From assembly GCA_900547165.1 (NCBI GenBank), contig URFZ01000010.1:1-64000 (forward strand): a stretch of 64,000 bases of DNA. Direction: 5' to 3'. Positions 60,740-64,000 of the stretch are shown in pieces. The notes under the pieces were generated by a model. The model was not told the DNA's origin and did not search any database. It worked only from the letters and a program-made list of their open reading frames with translations. The stretch's first letter is position 1; every line of letters starts with the position of its first letter. The DNA is from an uncultured Eubacteriales bacterium. GTDB taxonomy: Bacteria > Bacillota > Clostridia > Oscillospirales > UBA644. Made by a program: the position numbers and the translations under genes.

Positions 60740-62485
60740 ATGATAAAAAAACTTGCAAAATGTGTTCGTGAGTACAAAGCGTCATCAATTCTGACGCTTA
60801 TTTTCATCGTCGGAGAAGCGCTTATCGAAACGTTGATACCGTTTATAACGGCGCAACTCATCAACCATATCAACGACGGAGCGGACATCACGGAAATTCT
60901 GAAAACGGGCTTGATACTCGTGGGCATGGCGGTGGCATCGCTGACGTGCGGCGGTATCGCGGGCTTTACCTGCGCAAAAGCGTCGGCGGGTTTTGCAAAA
61001 AATCTGAGAAGCGATATTTTTTCAAAGATACAGTCTTTCACGTTCAAAAATATCGACAAATTCTCAACCGCGTCTCTCGTAACGCGTCTGACGACCGACG
61101 TCACAAACGTTCAGATGTCGTTTATGATGATAATACGAATCGCCATACGCAGTCCGCTGATGTTTATCTTTTCCATTATCATGGCTTACTATATGGGCGG
61201 CTCTCTGGCTATGGCTTTTGTCATCGTTGTTCCGTTGCTCATCATCGGTCTTTTGCTCATCGCAAAATTCGCGATGCCTGCATTCAGACGTGTTTTCAAA
61301 AGATACGACAACTTAAACGAATCGATAGAAGAGAATGTTCGCGGAATGAGAGTTGTCAAAGGCTTTTCGAGAGAAGAATACGAAAAGCAAAAATTCGATA
61401 AAGAAGCGGACAGCATTCGAAAAGACTTCACGTTTGCGGAAAGAGTCGTTGCACTCAACTCCCCGCTTATGCAGGTCTGCGTATACTTCAACATGGCGTT
61501 TGTGCTGCTTGTCGGCTCACGTCTTGTCATCACGGGGCAGAACGGTCTCGGCGTCGGTCAACTTTCGGCGATGCTGAACTACGGTATGGCTATTCTGATG
61601 TCGCTGATGATGATTTCGATGATATACGTCATGCTTACCATGTCTGCGGAATCGGCAAAACGTATCTGCGAAGTGCTTGACGAAGAGCCCGATATGAAAG
61701 AGCCTGAGAGCCCGATAACGGAGGTTCGGGACGGTTCGATAGACTTTGACAACGTCAACTTCAAATATTCGGAAAAGGCGCAGAAGTTCGCGCTTTCGAA
61801 CATTGACCTGCATATCCGTTCGGGTATGACCGTGGGCATTATCGGCGGTACGGGTTCTTCAAAATCGTCGCTTGTTCAGTTGATTCCGAGGCTTTATGAC
61901 GCAAGCGAGGGCACCGTCCGCGTAGGCGGCGTTGATGTGCGCGATTACGACATAAAAACGCTCCGTGACAGCGTTGCGATGGTCTTGCAGAAGAATCTGC
62001 TCTTCTCCGGTACTATTAAAGAAAACCTGCGTTGGGGCAACGAAAACGCGACCGACGAAGAAATTGCGGAAGCGTGTAAACTTGCGCAGGCGGATGAATT
62101 TGTCACGTCTTTCCCCGACGGTTACGATACGCATATCGAACAGGGCGGAACGAACGTTTCCGGCGGACAGAAGCAACGACTTTGCATCGCGCGCGCATTG
62201 CTTAAAAAACCGAAGATACTTATTCTTGACGACTCGACCTCTGCGGTCGATACAAAAACCGATGCGATGATCCGTGCGGGATTCAAGAGTTTCATTCCCG
62301 AAACGACAAAGATAATCATTGCACAGCGCATCTCGTCCGTTCAGGACGCGGATATGATAATCGTTATGGAAAACGGCAGAATTTCCGCCAAAGGTACGCA
62401 TGACGAACTGATGAAAGCAAGCGACATATACCGCGAAGTATATGAACAGCAGACGAACGGAGGTGAAGAGCATGAAGCAGAATAA
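60740..62485 (+). CDS. Heterodimeric ABC exporter subunit, degenerate ATPase site
   Basis: The 581-residue half-exporter has six membrane helices (residues about 15-300) and an ATPase domain. Walker A is GGTGSSKSS with a Ser where Gly is usual, the signature is VSGGQKQR and Walker B ends LDDSTSAVD, with Asp replacing the catalytic Glu. That is the mark of the inactive-site partner in exporters such as TM287/288, BmrCD and LmrCD. It exports drugs, lipids or peptides with the adjacent subunit. The stop overlaps the next gene by 14 nt. Confidence 0.92.
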   Translation: MIKKLAKCVREYKASSILTLIFIVGEALIETLIPFITAQLINHINDGADITEILKTGLILVGMAVASLTCGGIAGFTCAKASAGFAKNLRSDIFSKIQSFTFKNIDKFSTASLVTRLTTDVTNVQMSFMMIIRIAIRSPLMFIFSIIMAYYMGGSLAMAFVIVVPLLIIGLLLIAKFAMPAFRRVFKRYDNLNESIEENVRGMRVVKGFSREEYEKQKFDKEADSIRKDFTFAERVVALNSPLMQVCVYFNMAFVLLVGSRLVITGQNGLGVGQLSAMLNYGMAILMSLMMISMIYVMLTMSAESAKRICEVLDEEPDMKEPESPITEVRDGSIDFDNVNFKYSEKAQKFALSNIDLHIRSGMTVGIIGGTGSSKSSLVQLIPRLYDASEGTVRVGGVDVRDYDIKTLRDSVAMVLQKNLLFSGTIKENLRWGNENATDEEIAEACKLAQADEFVTSFPDGYDTHIEQGGTNVSGGQKQRLCIARALLKKPKILILDDSTSAVDTKTDAMIRAGFKSFIPETTKIIIAQRISSVQDADMIIVMENGRISAKGTHDELMKASDIYREVYEQQTNGGEEHEAE

Positions 62486-64000
62486 ACCCTCCCGCCCGAA
62501 AATGCAAAAGGGCGTTTTGAAAAGAATTTTGAAAATGCTCTTCAAGTTCTATCCCGTTCTTGTTCCCGTAACGATCGTATGCATAATCTTTTCCGCCGTG
62601 GCGTCCTCCATTCCCGCAATATTCCTGCAAAAAGTGCTGGCGGTCATCGGCGAATTTGCGAAGAGCGGCGATTGGGCGGGCGCAAGCGCACAGATAATAC
62701 CGAAAGTGCTTCTGCTTATCGGCTTCTACGCGCTTTCGATAGTTACCATAACGCTTTACAGCCAACTTATGGCATATATAACCCAAGGCTTCCTCTACAA
62801 AATGAGAGCCAAAATGTTCAACGGAATGCAGGATCTTCCGATAAAGTATTTCGACACACACAAGCACGGCGACATCATGAGTTACTATACAAACGATATA
62901 GACACTCTCCGTCAACTTGTTTCGCAGTCACTGCCGACGCTTGTTCAGTGCAGCGTCATCGTTATATCGGTGCTTGCGATAATGCTGTGGTACAGCGTTT
63001 GGATGACGCTTATCATTCTTGCGGGCGTTGTGCTGATGATGCTTATATCCAAAAAGATAGGCGGCGGTTCGGCAAAATATTTCATTGAACTTCAACGCAC
63101 GATAGGCAAGCAGGAAGGCTTTGTTCAGGAAACGATGAACGGTCAGAAAGTGGTCAAAGTTTTCTGCCATGAGTCCGAATGTATCAAAGATTTCGAAAAA
63201 CTGAACAACGACCTTTACGAAAGCAACAGAAAAGCGCACGCTTACGCAAATACGCTCGGCCCCATACTGATGAACATAGGCAACGTGCTTTATGTTATCA
63301 TCGCGCTTGTCGGCGGTATATTTCTTGTATCGGGAACGCCGAACCTCGCAATTTCGGGGCTTGCTTTCAGCATTGACATCATTGTTCCGTTCCTTAACAT
63401 GACAAAGCAGTTCACCGGGAACGTCAACCAACTTTCACAGCAGATAAACTCCATTGTTATGGCGCTTGCGGGTGCGTCGCGAATATTCGAACTCATAGAC
63501 GAAAAACCCGAAGCGGACGACGGTTACGTTACTCTTGTAAACGCAAAAACGAACGAAAACGGCAACATAACCGAAACGGCGGAGCATACGGGAAAATGGG
63601 CTTGGAAACACCCTCACGAAGACGGCACACTGACATATACGCCGCTTAAAGGCGATGTGCGCATGGTGGACGTCGATTTCGGATATACGCCAGATAAAAC
63701 CGTTCTTCACAACGTTTCCGTATATGCGGAACCCGGTCAGAAAGTTGCGTTCGTAGGCGCAACGGGTGCGGGCAAAACAACGATAACAAACCTTATCAAC
63801 CGCTTTTATGACATTGCGGACGGCAAGATACGTTATGACGGAATAAACATCAACAAGATTAAAAAATCCGACCTGCGCCGAAGCCTCGGCATAGTTTTGC
63901 AGGATACCAACCTGTTCTCAGGCACGGTTATGGACAATATCCGTTACGGCAATCTGGACGCAACGGACGAAGAGTGCATAGCCGCCGCAAAACTTGCGGG
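62472..64000 (+). CDS. Heterodimeric ABC exporter subunit, partial
   Basis: The frame starts at ATG 62472 inside the previous gene and is open to the window end (509 codons). Six membrane helices and the intracellular coupling loops are complete, with LPIKYFDTHKHGDIMSYYTN typical. Between membrane and ATPase domains there is a long insert (about 350-395, NAKTNENGNITETAEH) before VRMVDVDFGYTPDKT, then Walker A GATGAGKTT (near 430) and the Q-loop GIVLQDTNLFSG. It is the intact-site partner by analogy; the signature and Walker B lie beyond the window, so this cannot be checked. Confidence 0.92.
   Translation, partial: MKQNKPSRPKMQKGVLKRILKMLFKFYPVLVPVTIVCIIFSAVASSIPAIFLQKVLAVIGEFAKSGDWAGASAQIIPKVLLLIGFYALSIVTITLYSQLMAYITQGFLYKMRAKMFNGMQDLPIKYFDTHKHGDIMSYYTNDIDTLRQLVSQSLPTLVQCSVIVISVLAIMLWYSVWMTLIILAGVVLMMLISKKIGGGSAKYFIELQRTIGKQEGFVQETMNGQKVVKVFCHESECIKDFEKLNNDLYESNRKAHAYANTLGPILMNIGNVLYVIIALVGGIFLVSGTPNLAISGLAFSIDIIVPFLNMTKQFTGNVNQLSQQINSIVMALAGASRIFELIDEKPEADDGYVTLVNAKTNENGNITETAEHTGKWAWKHPHEDGTLTYTPLKGDVRMVDVDFGYTPDKTVLHNVSVYAEPGQKVAFVGATGAGKTTITNLINRFYDIADGKIRYDGININKIKKSDLRRSLGIVLQDTNLFSGTVMDNIRYGNLDATDEECIAAAKLA

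Overview
The window is 64 kb of chromosome from a Gram-positive member of the Clostridia, most likely a gut or rumen relative of the Ruminococcaceae/Oscillospiraceae. This rests on several things in the sequence: strong AGGAGG-type ribosome sites, near-consensus SigA promoters with 17-bp spacers and frequent TGn extended -10 boxes, TTG/GTG starts, Firmicutes-type genes (TepA with a YlzJ-like partner, YtvI-type AI-2E protein, ThiI, ZapA next to a U32 peptidase, DUF1846, LtaS-like synthase, an L21 leader) and two secreted dockerin proteins. No phage, insertion sequence, CRISPR array, rRNA or tRNA gene was seen. It reads as core chromosome with small accessory pieces.

Layout. 1-430: a large, highly structured non-coding RNA (plus strand) ending in an intrinsic terminator. 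436-6031: tyrosine phosphatase, membrane-anchored EEP hydrolase, TepA, YlzJ-like protein, cytidylate-kinase-like protein, then pgk and tpiA. 6048-9702 (minus): a two-component system followed by two lipoprotein genes. 9792-12809: a sulfur operon with a perfect promoter, an operator-like palindrome, a cysteine-rich leader peptide, metY, cysK and an Rrf2 regulator. 12835-14557: a secreted dockerin protein and an XRE regulator with an unusually symmetric promoter region. 14704-24469: one long plus-strand operon pcrA-rmuC-cysteine desulfurase-unknown-metG-thiI-pncC-like-small protein-membrane protein. 24485-28656 (minus): LtaS-like synthase and a large membrane protein. 28697-36227: a membrane/RraB-like protein, DUF1846, Nudix, YjjG-type HAD, VOC protein and a DUF4091 lipoprotein carrying three zinc ribbons. 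36241-39190 (minus): a Crp/Fnr regulator with a complete SsuABC/TauABC-type importer. 39722-42761: L21 leader, rplU, rpmA, obgE and an unknown anchored protein. 42864-44148: ECF sigma factor with a putative membrane anti-sigma partner. 44264-49142: an EF-G paralogue, an unassigned small RNA, a small membrane protein and an ABC-F protein. 49170-54761: lipoprotein, AI-2E family protein, class II aldolase, WYL regulator, NahK-like kinase and VanZ protein. 54815-64000: membrane protein, zapA, U32 peptidase, small dockerin protein, cardiolipin synthase and a heterodimeric ABC exporter whose second subunit runs off the window.

How the parts fit together. Three glycolytic enzymes (PGK, TPI, class II FBA) lie at two loci. 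Sulfur runs through two regions: metY-cysK make cysteine/homocysteine from sulfide, probably under the co-encoded Rrf2 protein and a Cys-codon leader, and the cysteine desulfurase plus ThiI use cysteine for tRNA thiolation in the pcrA operon. The most novel-looking signals are RNA-level: the multihelix RNA at 24-353, the free-standing small RNA at about 46447-46600, the CCRC-ending leader peptide, and two places (tepA and a lipoprotein gene) where a terminator-like hairpin contains the ribosome-binding site of the next gene. All identifications are from reading the sequence; no database search was run.
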